A stretch of 61,031 nt of DNA from Candidatus Poribacteria bacterium (GTDB lineage: Bacteria; Poribacteria; WGA-4E; WGA-3G): NCBI GenBank assembly GCA_028821605.1, contig JAPPFM010000019.1:1-61031 (forward strand), in the 5' to 3' direction. The notes below the pieces were generated by a model. It was not told the origin of the DNA. It was given only the letters and a program-made list of their open reading frames with translations, and did no database searches. The stretch's first letter is position 1, and the number at the start of each line of letters is the position of its first letter. Shown here one piece after another: positions 8,616 through 17,620 of this stretch. The translations under genes were made by a program, and so were the position numbers.

Positions 8616-10301
8616 CTACAACGGGATTACTTCTGGTGGATTATCGTGTGTGATAAGGATACGGTGGTGCCAGTTGATATCGTCTTGCGTCGGGAAGTCA
8701 GCACGGTAGTGCGCGCCGCGGCTTTCAGTTCGCATAAGTGCAGATTGCGTTATCATCAAGGCAACATCGAGCATATTAACCGTTTCGATCACCGCTATAT
8801 CGGTCATTTCTGGTGTTGCTCGCGCATCTTCTAAATATGCCGTTAAATCTTCCAATTCGGCGAGGGTTTGCCTTAAACCTTCGCCGTTTCGTTCAATGCT
8901 CACATTTTCCCAAAGTGTTTCCCGAATCGCATCTTTTATCGCTTCTATAGAATGGTTATCGATGTTCAATTTTCGGTTACCAGTTAAAAAGGCTCTCGTG
9001 GCAGCCACAGAACCCTCTTGTAACTGACCAGTCTTTTCAACTGATGACTGATAACTATTTGCAAAAGTTGCTGCGTTTGTGCCAGCACGGGTACCGTAGA
9101 CAAGACATTCCAGAAGAGAATTACTTGCCAAACGGTTTGCCCCGTGCACGCCAGTACATGCCACTTCACCGCATGCATAAAACCCTTTGAGGTTCGTTTC
9201 TGTATCGGTATTCGTACGGATGCCACCCATCATAAAGTGAGCACCGGGACGGACGGGAATTAGGTCAATGTTGATGTCTAAGCCATAACGTTTGGTAGTA
9301 TCGGAGATGGTTGGGAATCGCTCAAGGATGAACTCAGCGGGTTTATGTGTAATGTCAAGATAGACGCATGGAAATGCAGTCAATTCCATCTCTTTTTGGT
9401 TGGCACGACTGACGACATCACGTGGTGCAAGTTCGCCTTTCTCGTGGTATTTCTCCATAAAGCGTTCACCACGAATGTTAATGAGTCGACCACCTTCACC
9501 GCGGACCGCTTCAGAGATTAAGAAGTTGGGGGCACCATCTAAGTAGAGCGTTGTTGGGTGGAACTGAACGAATTCCATATCGACCATTTCGCATCCAGCG
9601 CGCCATGCTGCGGCGAAACCATCGCCAGTTGCTACTTTTGGGTTAGAGGTACAGGGATAGACGCGTCCGAGACCACCCGTCGCGAGGATTGTGGCTTTCG
9701 CGCGAATACAAACGACTTCTTTCTCTACAATTGCAGTAACACCGTAGCATGTAACAGTCTTGCCACGCTCCTTTGCAACGTCTGCATCCGTTAATAGGTC
9801 AATGGCAAATGTGTTTTGCAGAACATGAATGCGTTCGGTATTAAGCACACGCTGAATGAGAACATCTGTTGTTTCGCGTCCGGTTGCGTCCCCTTTATGG
9901 ACAATGCGGCGGCGACTGTGCGCGGCTTCTTGTGTGAAACGAGGGAGCGTGCCTTCCCAATCAAAGTTCGCACCCCAATCTAAAAGTTCAGCAACACGTG
10001 GAATGCCTTCAGATACCATCATCTCAACGGCTTCGACATTACAGAGTCCAGCACCCGCATCACAGGTATCCTTTATGTGCAAAGCAATCGTGTCATCAAG
10101 ATTCATGGCAACTGCGATACCGCCTTGCGCGTAGTGTGTGTTGCTCTCTGTCAGCGTGGTCTTGGTGATTAACGTCACATTCGCGTGCTCACTCGCAGCG
10201 AGGGCAGCGCGTAATCCAGCAGCACCGCTACCGATGATGAGGACATCTGTGTCCCAATTTGGATGCCCTTCTGGATTCATCGCAGATGTTGAATTTTCCA
10301 T
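8616..10301 (-). CDS. nadB: L-aspartate oxidase
   Basis: A 561-residue flavoprotein that oxidises L-aspartate to iminoaspartate, the first step of NAD synthesis. The FAD motif is DVLIIGSGAAGLRAA (residues ~20-34), followed by SNTHYAQGGIAVAM, RRIVHKGDATGRETT, EFVQFHPTTL, HFMMGGIRTNTDT and ACGEVACTGVHGANRLASNSL, all diagnostic of NadB rather than SdhA. Residues ~414-445, at the hinge to the helical C-terminal domain, are encoded by a copy of an intergenic palindromic repeat (8967-9060). nadA and nadC are not nearby. Confidence 0.95.
   Translation of the reverse strand: MENSTSAMNPEGHPNWDTDVLIIGSGAAGLRAALAASEHANVTLITKTTLTESNTHYAQGGIAVAMNLDDTIALHIKDTCDAGAGLCNVEAVEMMVSEGIPRVAELLDWGANFDWEGTLPRFTQEAAHSRRRIVHKGDATGRETTDVLIQRVLNTERIHVLQNTFAIDLLTDADVAKERGKTVTCYGVTAIVEKEVVCIRAKATILATGGLGRVYPCTSNPKVATGDGFAAAWRAGCEMVDMEFVQFHPTTLYLDGAPNFLISEAVRGEGGRLINIRGERFMEKYHEKGELAPRDVVSRANQKEMELTAFPCVYLDITHKPAEFILERFPTISDTTKRYGLDINIDLIPVRPGAHFMMGGIRTNTDTETNLKGFYACGEVACTGVHGANRLASNSLLECLVYGTRAGTNAATFANSYQSSVEKTGQLQEGSVAATRAFLTGNRKLNIDNHSIEAIKDAIRETLWENVSIERNGEGLRQTLAELEDLTAYLEDARATPEMTDIAVIETVNMLDVALMITQSALMRTESRGAHYRADFPTQDDINWHHRILITHDNPPEVIPL
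8967..9060. repeat. Palindromic-repeat copy inside nadB
   Basis: This segment contains TCGGTTACCAGTTAAAAAGG, then CACAGAACCCTCTTGTAACTGA and CTGATAACTATT. These match in order the intergenic repeats at 13556-13640 and 18388-18480. It stays in frame with nadB and codes for the linker around SSVEKTGQLQEGS. Confidence 0.55.
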
Positions 10302-10461
10302 AAGTTTCTTTGATAGACAGGGAAACCTTGCAATCAGTCGTCAGTTAAACGTGTGGTCCTCGCAGACGTTTTCAAGTCCACAAATGGGTTACTGAAGACT
10401 AATAGTTATTCTGCAAAAATGTTCCTTCAACTTTTCTATTGCACTTTTTTCAGGTAGACGC

Positions 10462-10899
10462 TTATGGCGTTGGTGAGTGAGGAGCGAAACTCTCACTAAC
10501 TGGTACGACTTTACCAGTCCCCGTAGCAATGAGGGTACCATCACTGAGTGTCACTTCCGCTTTTGCCTCGACTAACCTTTTAGAAACCTTAATACGCTCT
10601 GCACATACATGGAGTTTCACGCCGGTTGGTGATGGCTTGCGAAAACGGACTTCAAGCTGTGCTGTTACTGCGGGCTGATCAAAAGTGCCTATTCCTACAT
10701 AAGTAATTGCTTCATCTAATAGCGTGCTGAGGATGCCGCCGTGTAGAATATTTGCCCAACCTTGTAAATGTTCATGAGGCGTACATTCAATGCGTACAGA
10801 TGCCCCGCCATCTATAATTTCAGGTTTCACCTGAAAGCCGAACGGATTCTTCATGCCACAAACAAAGCAGTTGTCATTGTTTTCAATCGCCATTTTCAC
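10462..10899 (-). CDS. PaaI-type hotdog thioesterase
   Basis: A 145-residue single hotdog-fold protein of the acyl-CoA thioesterase PaaI group. The HGGILSTLLDEA motif (residues ~53-64) holds the conserved Gly-Gly turn and the catalytic Asp. An N-terminal NCFVCGMKNPFGF cysteine motif is common in this subgroup. The substrate is unknown. Its start overlaps the 3' end of valS by 17 bp, so it is probably translated from the valS mRNA. Confidence 0.85.
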   Translation of the reverse strand: MKMAIENNDNCFVCGMKNPFGFQVKPEIIDGGASVRIECTPHEHLQGWANILHGGILSTLLDEAITYVGIGTFDQPAVTAQLEVRFRKPSPTGVKLHVCAERIKVSKRLVEAKAEVTLSDGTLIATGTGKVVPVSESFAPHSPTP

Positions 10900-13549
10900 T
10901 TCCTGATTCGGTGAGCATTGTGAGGCTCCGTGCTAATTTTTCCTGCTCCATCATTAGCCGCTCGAGCTGCGCTCTTTTTTGTGCGACAACTTTTTCGGGC
11001 GCGCGCTGAATGAAGTTTGGGTTATCTAAAGTTTTCTGTGCTGCCGCGACATCTTTAACTGCCTGTTGATGCCGTTTGCTAAGTCTTGCCTGTTCTGCTT
11101 CCAAGTCGATTACGTCAGCAAGCGGGATATAAATGGCAAGTTCCCCGATCACAGCTTCCGCTGAGGCACTCGGTTTTGGCAGCGATTCCGCGATAGTAAT
11201 GTCTGCTACTTTTGTGAAAGCGGGCAAGTACCGTGCGAGATATGTTTCCAGACGTTGACGCACTTCAGCCTCTGGTGATTGGATGTGAACTTCCACAGAT
11301 GCACCGATTGGAACGTTCAACTCACCCCTAATACTACGGACACTATCAATGACTTCCATTAGCGTGGTCATCGTGGTTTCCGCTGTTGGATTTTCTGCTA
11401 TCGGTTCTGGCCAGGAGGAAACTGTTACAGAGCCTTCTTCTCTTGCATCACCGTGTGGGAGTTGTTGCCAGATTTCTTCGGTTAAGAAAGGCATGAGCGG
11501 GTGAAGGAGTCGCATTGTCTGCTCTAAAACATCGGCGGCTACCCAAAGTGCCTCTGGTTTATCTTGCGCGATTCGCTGTTTGGCGAATTCCAGGTACCAG
11601 TCACAGAATTCATGCCAAAGGAAGGCATAGAGTGTTTGTGCTACTTCATAGAACCGGAAATTTTCAAGGGCATCAGTTGCTGTCTTGATGGTGTGGCTGA
11701 GACGACTCCGTATCCACGTGATTTCTAATGTTTCCTCTGTAGTTTTCAGAGCATCCGTTTCTGTAGGAACAGGGTGTTTCTCTAAATTCATCAAAATGAA
11801 CCGAGCGGCATTCCAAATTTTGTTGGCAAATCGCCTACCTGCTTCAATCTGAGGTTCTTGGAGCGTGACATAGGGGATTGGCGTGCTTGTGTTTATGAGT
11901 GCAAAGCGGAAGGCATCCGTTCCGTAGGTGTCAATTGTTTCCAACGGATCGATGCTATTTCCCTTCGATTTGCTCATTTTTTGTCCCTTTTCATCTGCGA
12001 CAAGCCCGTGCAGATAGACAGTACGGAACGGAACTTGGTCCATACACCCTAATCCTAACATAATCATTCTCGCCACCCAAAAAAAGAGGATATCCCAGCC
12101 GCTTACAAGAACGGAGGTCGGATAAAAGGTTTGCAATTCTTCCGTTTTTTCTGGCCATCCCATTGTGGAGAAGGGCCACAACCCAGAGCTGAACCATGTG
12201 TCTAAAACGTCTTCTTCCTGATGGAAATTGGCGGCACCACACTTGCATTGCTGAGGTGCTTCCATTGCTGCGACGACTGCCTCACATGCGTTGCAGTACC
12301 ATATTGGAAGTCGATGTCCCCACCACCGTTGACGTGAAATGGGCCACGGTTCAATGTTTTCCATCCAGTGGTAGAAGCGCGCTGTTTCGCGTTCTGGAAT
12401 GAACTTTACTTCACCTTTTTGAGTTGCTTCGATGGCACGCTTCGCAAGTGGTCGGACATTCATGAACCATTGCAGCGATATAGTGGGTTCGACAATGGTG
12501 CCGCACCGATCATGATGTCCAACGGCGTGCCGATGCGGTACAATTTTGACGAGATCATCCGAATCCTGCAAATCTTCGACGACCTGTTTGCGACAATCCC
12601 ATCGGTCTAAACCGACGTATTTCTCAGGTGCATTTTCGTTTATATATCCATCTCGTGTGAAAATCGTGAGTTGTTCGAGGTTGTGTCGTCCGCCGATTTC
12701 GTAGTCGTTAGTATCGTGCGCGGGTGTAACTTTCAAGGCACCGGTGCCGAATTCTCTGTCTACATAAGCGTCTGCGATTATCGGAATTTCTCTGTCACAG
12801 AGCGGTAGGAGAGCCATCTTTCCTATCAGATGTTGGTAGCGTTCATCGTCAGGATGCACAGCAACAGCAGTATCCCCCAACATTGTTTCTGGACGTGTTG
12901 TGGCAATTTCAAGCACGACATCACTGTCCTTAATTGGGTAATGGATGTGATAAAAGTATCCATCTATCTCAATAGGTTCGACCTCAAGGTTACTTAAGAC
13001 AGTGTTGCAGTTCGGACACCAGTTTGCCATATACGTATCGCGATAGATAAGTCCTTGGTCGTAGAGCTTGACGAAGGCGGTACGGACGGCTTCAGACAAA
13101 CCTTCATCGAGGGTAAAACGTTCGCGTTCCCAATCGCAAGAGCACCCGATTTGTTGAAGTTGTGAGACGATGTAGCCAGCAGATTCGGCTTTCCACTGCC
13201 ACATGCGTTCGATGAATTTTTCGCGTCCAAGTGCGGTTCTGCTGGTACCCTCTTCGGTAAGTTGTCGCTCCATAATAAGTTCGGTGACGATACCGGCATG
13301 GTCGGTACCGGGCATCCAGAGCGTGTTATACCCTTGCATGCGTCTCCATCGGATGAGGCAATCCTGGAGTGTATTATCAAGCGCGTGCCCAATGTGTAGG
13401 CTGCCCGTAATATTCGGTGGCGGGATCACGATCGCGTAAGGCGGTTTTTCAGAAGTCGCCTCCGCGTGGAAGTAGCCGTTTTTCTGCCAAAATTGGTACC
13501 ATTTCCCCTCAATTTCCTGAGGGGTATAGGTTTTCGGAAGATTTGTCAT
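10883..13549 (-). CDS. valS: Valine--tRNA ligase
   Basis: An 888-residue class I aminoacyl-tRNA synthetase. PPPNITGSLHIGHALDN carries the HIGH motif (~residue 52). The CP1 editing domain follows (TTRPETMLGDTAVAVHP), then KMSKSKGNSIDP (~residue 530), the anticodon-binding helical domain and the C-terminal coiled coil (ARLSKRHQQAVKDV ... NFIQRAPEKVV). Length and motif order are those of bacterial ValRS with an intact editing site. The thioesterase gene overlaps its 3' end. Confidence 0.97.
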   Translation of the reverse strand: MTNLPKTYTPQEIEGKWYQFWQKNGYFHAEATSEKPPYAIVIPPPNITGSLHIGHALDNTLQDCLIRWRRMQGYNTLWMPGTDHAGIVTELIMERQLTEEGTSRTALGREKFIERMWQWKAESAGYIVSQLQQIGCSCDWERERFTLDEGLSEAVRTAFVKLYDQGLIYRDTYMANWCPNCNTVLSNLEVEPIEIDGYFYHIHYPIKDSDVVLEIATTRPETMLGDTAVAVHPDDERYQHLIGKMALLPLCDREIPIIADAYVDREFGTGALKVTPAHDTNDYEIGGRHNLEQLTIFTRDGYINENAPEKYVGLDRWDCRKQVVEDLQDSDDLVKIVPHRHAVGHHDRCGTIVEPTISLQWFMNVRPLAKRAIEATQKGEVKFIPERETARFYHWMENIEPWPISRQRWWGHRLPIWYCNACEAVVAAMEAPQQCKCGAANFHQEEDVLDTWFSSGLWPFSTMGWPEKTEELQTFYPTSVLVSGWDILFFWVARMIMLGLGCMDQVPFRTVYLHGLVADEKGQKMSKSKGNSIDPLETIDTYGTDAFRFALINTSTPIPYVTLQEPQIEAGRRFANKIWNAARFILMNLEKHPVPTETDALKTTEETLEITWIRSRLSHTIKTATDALENFRFYEVAQTLYAFLWHEFCDWYLEFAKQRIAQDKPEALWVAADVLEQTMRLLHPLMPFLTEEIWQQLPHGDAREEGSVTVSSWPEPIAENPTAETTMTTLMEVIDSVRSIRGELNVPIGASVEVHIQSPEAEVRQRLETYLARYLPAFTKVADITIAESLPKPSASAEAVIGELAIYIPLADVIDLEAEQARLSKRHQQAVKDVAAAQKTLDNPNFIQRAPEKVVAQKRAQLERLMMEQEKLARSLTMLTESGSENGD

Positions 13550-13555
13550 TTTTTT

Positions 13556-13640
13556 AGTTGTCAGTTATCGGTTATCGGTTAAGAGATTTTCGTTTAAGAA
13601 CGGTTCCCTCTTGTAAGTGATAATCGATAACTATTCCTCA
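13556..13640. repeat. Palindromic intergenic repeat, copy next to valS
   Basis: GTTATCGGTTATCGGTTAAGAG is followed by CCCTCTTGTAAGTGATAATC and ATAACTATTCCTCATC. It is the same family as 14902-15013 and 18388-18480. It occupies most of the gap between valS and the IsrB element. Confidence 0.6.
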
Positions 13641-13767
13641 TCTAATCTTTGGGTTGGAAACCCAAGTCTTCAGACGTGGGAGGAAAACCCGCTCCTATAA
13701 GTAAAGTTCAAGCGTCTTAGCACTTTCAAATCAGAAGTTTTAGCGTTTTGGCAAAGACGAGTGCCCC

Positions 13768-14688
13768 CTAAATCGTAGAGAGAAATACCGCGTTTGCCAA
13801 AACCACTTGCGTCAAGCCATGTTTGATATGTTTGACGAGTGTGTTTTTTACCAATCCATTCTGAGTTGTGCCACCATAGCGTGGACGTTTACCCCCTTTT
13901 TGAGGGAGCTGTCTGTGAAGTTCGCGTCTGGCAAGAGGGATCGGTGAAACACATATCACGTCTGTATTATCAGGGACAGAAACACCACCAACACTATGAT
14001 GTGCCAAACACCAACTATCTACACAGTGTGCCTCAAATGTTTCTGAAAGTTTCTTAGCGGATTTTTTCAGTCCAAACCTATCACGTATCTCTTTGGTCTC
14101 CCACCCTTGAAGGGTGAATAACTTCCAACGCTTCTCTATTTCAGTATAAAACCATTGTTTACCAACTTCAAGTGGACTAAAAGAGGTATTCCACTTCTTA
14201 GCACGTTCTATCGTCCGTGCCTTAATATCCTCGACACAAACACGCGTTATGGGATAGAGTCTCGAAAGCCAATGAAGTATCCTTAACTTCCAATCCCACC
14301 TCGCACGGGTGCCTGCGGGGATACGCTCCTTGTTCGCAAGACGGTTCGTTCTGTTTTTTCGGTTTGGACACTTACGAGAGCGTCTACTCCTGCGTAACTC
14401 ACGACGCTTTTCAACTTTCTTACCCACTTTATTATGAGCGTCCGCCTGCACGTTCAAATAGGTATGCTTCTCTGACTTAACAGTAAATCCCTCTTTCTTA
14501 CTACCGGGGTCTACACCTACGACTACATCTTGCGTGTATTCGTCTTCTGTAGCATAGTTAAGTCTGATACAGAATATACCATTAGACCAATAGGGCGTGG
14601 CTAAGCCTTTCTTAATCAGCATGCCGGCTTTGTTCGCATGCGTAGGCATTAACTTCTTACCAGATTGACTCTTTACGGGAACAAACAT
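13768..14688 (-). CDS. isrB: IsrB-like RNA-guided nickase (RRXRR domain protein)
   Basis: A 306-residue protein. The PLMP-like N-terminus (KKLMPTHANKAGMLIKKG, residues 11-28) is followed by RuvC-I with D60 (VVVGVDPGS), an arginine-rich bridge helix (RRELRRSRRSR, 95-105), RuvC-II with E153 (VCVEDIKA) and RuvC-III with H221/D224 (HCVDSW). The C-terminus has RRELHRQLPQKGGKRPRYGGTT, typical of the IscB/IsrB target-interaction domain. There is no HNH domain between RuvC-II and RuvC-III, which separates it from IscB. All three RuvC acidic residues are present. By family knowledge it would use an omega-RNA and nick the non-target strand; activity here is untested. The ATG follows GGGAG. Confidence 0.8.
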   Translation of the reverse strand: MFVPVKSQSGKKLMPTHANKAGMLIKKGLATPYWSNGIFCIRLNYATEDEYTQDVVVGVDPGSKKEGFTVKSEKHTYLNVQADAHNKVGKKVEKRRELRRSRRSRKCPNRKNRTNRLANKERIPAGTRARWDWKLRILHWLSRLYPITRVCVEDIKARTIERAKKWNTSFSPLEVGKQWFYTEIEKRWKLFTLQGWETKEIRDRFGLKKSAKKLSETFEAHCVDSWCLAHHSVGGVSVPDNTDVICVSPIPLARRELHRQLPQKGGKRPRYGGTTQNGLVKNTLVKHIKHGLTQVVLANAVFLSTI

Positions 14689-14895
14689 CGTTTGTAATCT
14701 CCCTTACGGGTTGTATATTGCCCCATTCAGATCACAGTATCCAAGAGGAATCAGACTTGAGGAGCATCCGAAACATTGTGCTGGCTGCCACGCCAAGAGA
14801 CTGCGATATATTACTGTAGAAAACCGTTTAACTTGTGGGTCCCCGTGTGGCTACGGATGTTCACAAGCCCAAGTCTTCAGACTTGGGTAGTTGAC
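14689..14895 (-). ncRNA. Candidate IsrB omega-RNA scaffold
   Basis: The ~207 bp between the element's left end and the isrB start fold into several hairpins: CCCAAGTCTGAAGACTTGGG, and CTTGTG...CACAAG enclosing CCGT...ACGG. The sequence recurs at 22756-22937 without the protein gene, with stretches such as ACGGTTTTCTACAGTAA and GGCGTGGCAGCCAGCAC unchanged. IscB/IsrB omega-RNAs are encoded at this place, with the guide 5' of the scaffold; here the guide would come from the bases just beyond 14895. Confidence 0.6.
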
Positions 14896-14901
14896 ATTTA
14901 C

Positions 14902-15013
14902 AGTTGTTAGTTGTCAGTTAAGAGTGGTTTGTAACAATTGATCGCTGCTCTGAAATATTCCAAGTGAACGGAGATCGTTACAAAGAAACCTCTTAACTGA
15001 AAACCGATAACCA
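14902..15013. repeat. Palindromic intergenic repeat, long inverted copy
   Basis: A near-complete inverted repeat. The left arm AGTTGTCAGTTAAGAGTGGT pairs with the right arm ACCTCTTAACTGAAAACCG, ending at the hpf stop codon; inner arms GTAAC and GTTAC bracket the ~50-bp loop. Transcribed from hpf it would give a long hairpin directly after the stop. Confidence 0.65.
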
Positions 15014-15571
15014 TTAGGCGAAGAGAGGCTCTACCCACCCGTATCTCTCTTTTTCCATTTCATAGAGTAGATTTACCTGTCGAGTTTCAGCGTTTAAAAA
15101 AAGAAGAAAGTCCGAATTTGAGGCTTGAAGTTCCATTGTCGCTTCTGCTACAGTCAGGGGTTTCGACGCAAATTTGTCTTGTGTTGACACAACAACCGGG
15201 GCATCATCAGTATCAACTTCTGGCAATGTTTCTTCCATGTTTGGATTGAGTCGCTCCACCACTTCTCGGTGCGGTGCGTTATGTCGTCTGTCTTTCACTC
15301 TATCCCTGTATCGTCGGATCTGGCTGACGATCTTACCTGTAACGCTGTCCAATGCAGATAAAATTTCATGTGTTTCGCTTTTTGCATAGAACGATACGCG
15401 TGGTGCTGTCACTATCATCTCAGCATCAAAACGATGCTTCTCGGATTTAAGCACCACATTTAGTTCCTGCATCCCGTCGAAACGTGATTCGATTTTATCG
15501 GCACGCTTGAGGATGTATGCGTGGATGTCATCGGTAATCTTTAAGTTATGTCCGGAGTACGTTACTTTCAT
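15014..15571 (-). CDS. hpf: Ribosome hibernation promoting factor, long form
   Basis: A 185-residue protein with the start set at the ATG of MKVTYSGHN, which follows AGGAGG at proper spacing; longer frames reach into the rpoN end. The N-terminal S30AE domain (residues 1-100, beta-alpha-beta-beta-beta-alpha) binds the 30S decoding region. The C-terminal ~60 residues (SKPLTVAEATMELQASNSDFLLFLNAETRQ) form the dimerisation domain of long HPF, which pairs ribosomes into 100S particles. It follows rpoN after 70 bp, as in many Gram-negatives. Confidence 0.92.
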   Translation of the reverse strand: MKVTYSGHNLKITDDIHAYILKRADKIESRFDGMQELNVVLKSEKHRFDAEMIVTAPRVSFYAKSETHEILSALDSVTGKIVSQIRRYRDRVKDRRHNAPHREVVERLNPNMEETLPEVDTDDAPVVVSTQDKFASKPLTVAEATMELQASNSDFLLFLNAETRQVNLLYEMEKERYGWVEPLFA

Positions 15572-15641
15572 TTCAAGCCTCCTATTTTTTCTTTTATGAA
15601 TAATTTGAAAAAATGAATTCCTTCTTGTAGGGAATCTGAAA

Positions 15642-17549
15642 TCAGCCAGCACGGGGACTCTCGGGTGAAGCAGACCTTTCACGTGATGTAGGAATGCCTA
15701 ATTCGTCCCGATACTTTTGGACGGTTCGCCTCGCGAGCAAAATACCCTTGGCTTTCAAAGCGTTACTGATTGCCTGGTCGCTCAGTGGTTTCTTAGGTGC
15801 TTCAGCACCAACCATCTCTTGAATGAGGTTTTTCACCTGTTTGGCGGAGACACCATCTCCTTTTGTAGTTGCCAGTTCATTGCTGAAGAAAAATCGGAGT
15901 GGATACATGCCGTGAGGGGTTTGCACGTATTTGTTGCTTGTTACTCGGCTAACTGTTGACTCGTGAATGCCTACTTTTTCAGCAATAGTTCTCAGCGTTA
16001 GGGGTTTAATGCTTTTAGTGCCATGTGTTAGGAATTCTATTTGCACCTCAAAAATCGCTTCGGTGACTCGGGCGATTGTACTGCCTCGCTGTGCGAGACT
16101 GCTGAGCAAATTTGCGGCATCACGATACCGTTTTTCTATCCATCCCTTTGTCTCTGCGTCTAAAGTATCTTGGCGGTTCCGCATCAGATTCAGATAGTAC
16201 GGATTCATCTGTAAGCGTGGTATGTAATTGTCGACAGAGATGGCTTGATATTTCCCGTTAAGGTATTGTATCTCCACGTCGGGTGTAACGAACTCTGTAA
16301 CGGAGAATTTTTTGAGCGAGTGAGTTGTTGGATCTGAGAAGTAGCGACCCGGGTAAGGCGATAGTTTTCCTATCCACTTAGCAACTGTATCAATCGTTGT
16401 GAGATCAATTTTTAGTGTTTCTGCTATGCAGCTCCATTGCTGATTCAGGAAAGCATCGTAATGATTTTCAATGACTTCTTGGGCAAGACACTTCAAAGGC
16501 ACGTTTTTATGTGAGAAATCCCTACATTCTGTTGAATGGGTTGAATTGTTTTCTCTTTCCCTTGCAATGTCAGAAATCTCTGAATCGTACGCTATATCCG
16601 TTCCTTCGTCTGGTTTCCGGTTGCGGATCTGGATGAGCAGTGCTTCTCTTACATCTCGATGTGCTATGCCGAGAGGTTCAAAGGTATCTTGTATTTTGCG
16701 AAGGACAGTTTCAACGAGTTGTGTCTCACAACCGACTACCTCGGCGATGTCTTCCAATGTCAGTTGATAGAAATTGAGAGCTGCTTTGTGAGGATCTAAT
16801 GTCTGTTCGTATAGAATCGTATATGTTTTTTTATTTTCTGGATCGTTAATTTTCCATGCGCGATTTGGGAATGCGTCCCCGTTTTCTGTGAAGGTGTGGG
16901 CGGTATCTTTCACGGCAATCGTGGAATTTTTTGAGAATTGGCTATTACTGTTGCCTGTTGCTGTTTGTAAGTTTTTCTGAATAACCCTGTGTAGTTCTGG
17001 CGAAAGGTTTTCTTGATCCAGTTCTGGCACGAATTCGCACGCGATTTGAAACAATTTGAGTTCCAATTTCCCGTCCTCGTTTAGATTCCCGAGAATCTGT
17101 TCCGCAATGGCACGTTCTGTTTCTGATGCTATAATATGGGGAGGGGCAAGTTCCAATTGTTCGGCGAGATGCTCATGTAGCGAGCATTCGTATGCTAATT
17201 CCGATAGAGGTTCTTCGTTGGTATCTGAGTATTTGGAATTCGTACGTTCGCTAAGGGATACACGGTCTTCAAAAGCAGTTTCCCAGTCGATATCAATAGT
17301 ACTATCTTCGCGATCAAGATTTTCTTCCGGTTCATTCCATTCGAGTGCTGGATCAAGTTCTTCAACGGTCTGTCCTGTTTCATCCTCTTCTTCCAGTTCC
17401 AGGAATGGATTCTGTTCGAGTTCTTGGGTGATGAAATGTTTCAGTTCCTGCAGCGGCATGTTTAGCACTTTAAGTGCCTGTTGTAACCTCGGTGTGATAG
17501 ACGTTTTCTGCGTCAGTTGAGGGGTTTGGGTAAGTTGCGCTTTGTACAT
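15642..17549 (-). CDS. rpoN: RNA polymerase sigma-54 factor
   Basis: A 635-residue RpoN. Region I is intact (QLTQKTSITPRLQQALKVLNMPLQELKHFI, residues ~9-40). The acidic region II is followed by the core-binding domain, the HTH (LRTIAEKVGIHESTVSRVTSNKYVQTPHG) and the RpoN box ARRTVQKYRDELGIPTS, which reads the -24 element. It is about 150 residues longer than usual. Extra polar stretches lie around residues 190-250 and 330-370, inside the core-binding part. Transcription from its promoters needs AAA+ activators, none of which are in the window. Confidence 0.95.
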   Translation of the reverse strand: MYKAQLTQTPQLTQKTSITPRLQQALKVLNMPLQELKHFITQELEQNPFLELEEEDETGQTVEELDPALEWNEPEENLDREDSTIDIDWETAFEDRVSLSERTNSKYSDTNEEPLSELAYECSLHEHLAEQLELAPPHIIASETERAIAEQILGNLNEDGKLELKLFQIACEFVPELDQENLSPELHRVIQKNLQTATGNSNSQFSKNSTIAVKDTAHTFTENGDAFPNRAWKINDPENKKTYTILYEQTLDPHKAALNFYQLTLEDIAEVVGCETQLVETVLRKIQDTFEPLGIAHRDVREALLIQIRNRKPDEGTDIAYDSEISDIARERENNSTHSTECRDFSHKNVPLKCLAQEVIENHYDAFLNQQWSCIAETLKIDLTTIDTVAKWIGKLSPYPGRYFSDPTTHSLKKFSVTEFVTPDVEIQYLNGKYQAISVDNYIPRLQMNPYYLNLMRNRQDTLDAETKGWIEKRYRDAANLLSSLAQRGSTIARVTEAIFEVQIEFLTHGTKSIKPLTLRTIAEKVGIHESTVSRVTSNKYVQTPHGMYPLRFFFSNELATTKGDGVSAKQVKNLIQEMVGAEAPKKPLSDQAISNALKAKGILLARRTVQKYRDELGIPTSRERSASPESPRAG

Positions 17550-17565
17550 TTCATCATATCTCCCG

Positions 17566-17620
17566 ATTATTAGTTATCAATTGTCAGAAAGGTGCACCTT
17601 CTTAGCAATAACTAATAATC
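17566..17620. repeat. Palindromic intergenic repeat between lptB and rpoN
   Basis: GATTATTAGTTAT (from 17566) is mirrored by ATAACTAATAATC (to 17620) around AAAGGTGCACCTT. The right arm includes the lptB stop codon at 17612-17614. It is a shorter member of the palindrome family seen elsewhere in this operon. Confidence 0.55.

Larger units (their letters stand above)
13650..14895 (-). mobile_element. IsrB-type element of the IS200/IS605-related group
   Basis: A unit of ~1.25 kb bounded by two subterminal hairpins of the same sequence type: CCCAAGTCTTCAGACGTGGG at 13661-13680 and CCCAAGTCTTCAGACTTGGG at 14868-14887. It encodes the HNH-less IscB relative, with a ~200-bp structured upstream region, and no TnpA. 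Such elements depend on a TnpA in trans. The exact ends are not proven; the left end is placed at GTCAAC because the second copy at 22756 begins with the same bases. Confidence 0.65.

Noticed and set aside
13768-14688. TnpB of an IS200/IS605 element
   Set aside because: The PLMP-like N-terminus, the RRXRR bridge helix and the RRELHRQ...YGGT C-terminus are of the IscB/IsrB type. There is no TnpB zinc finger, and the conserved RNA region is upstream rather than overlapping the 3' end.
15572-15682. A longer HPF starting at 15682
   Set aside because: It would overlap the rpoN end; AGGAGG directly precedes the ATG at 15571.
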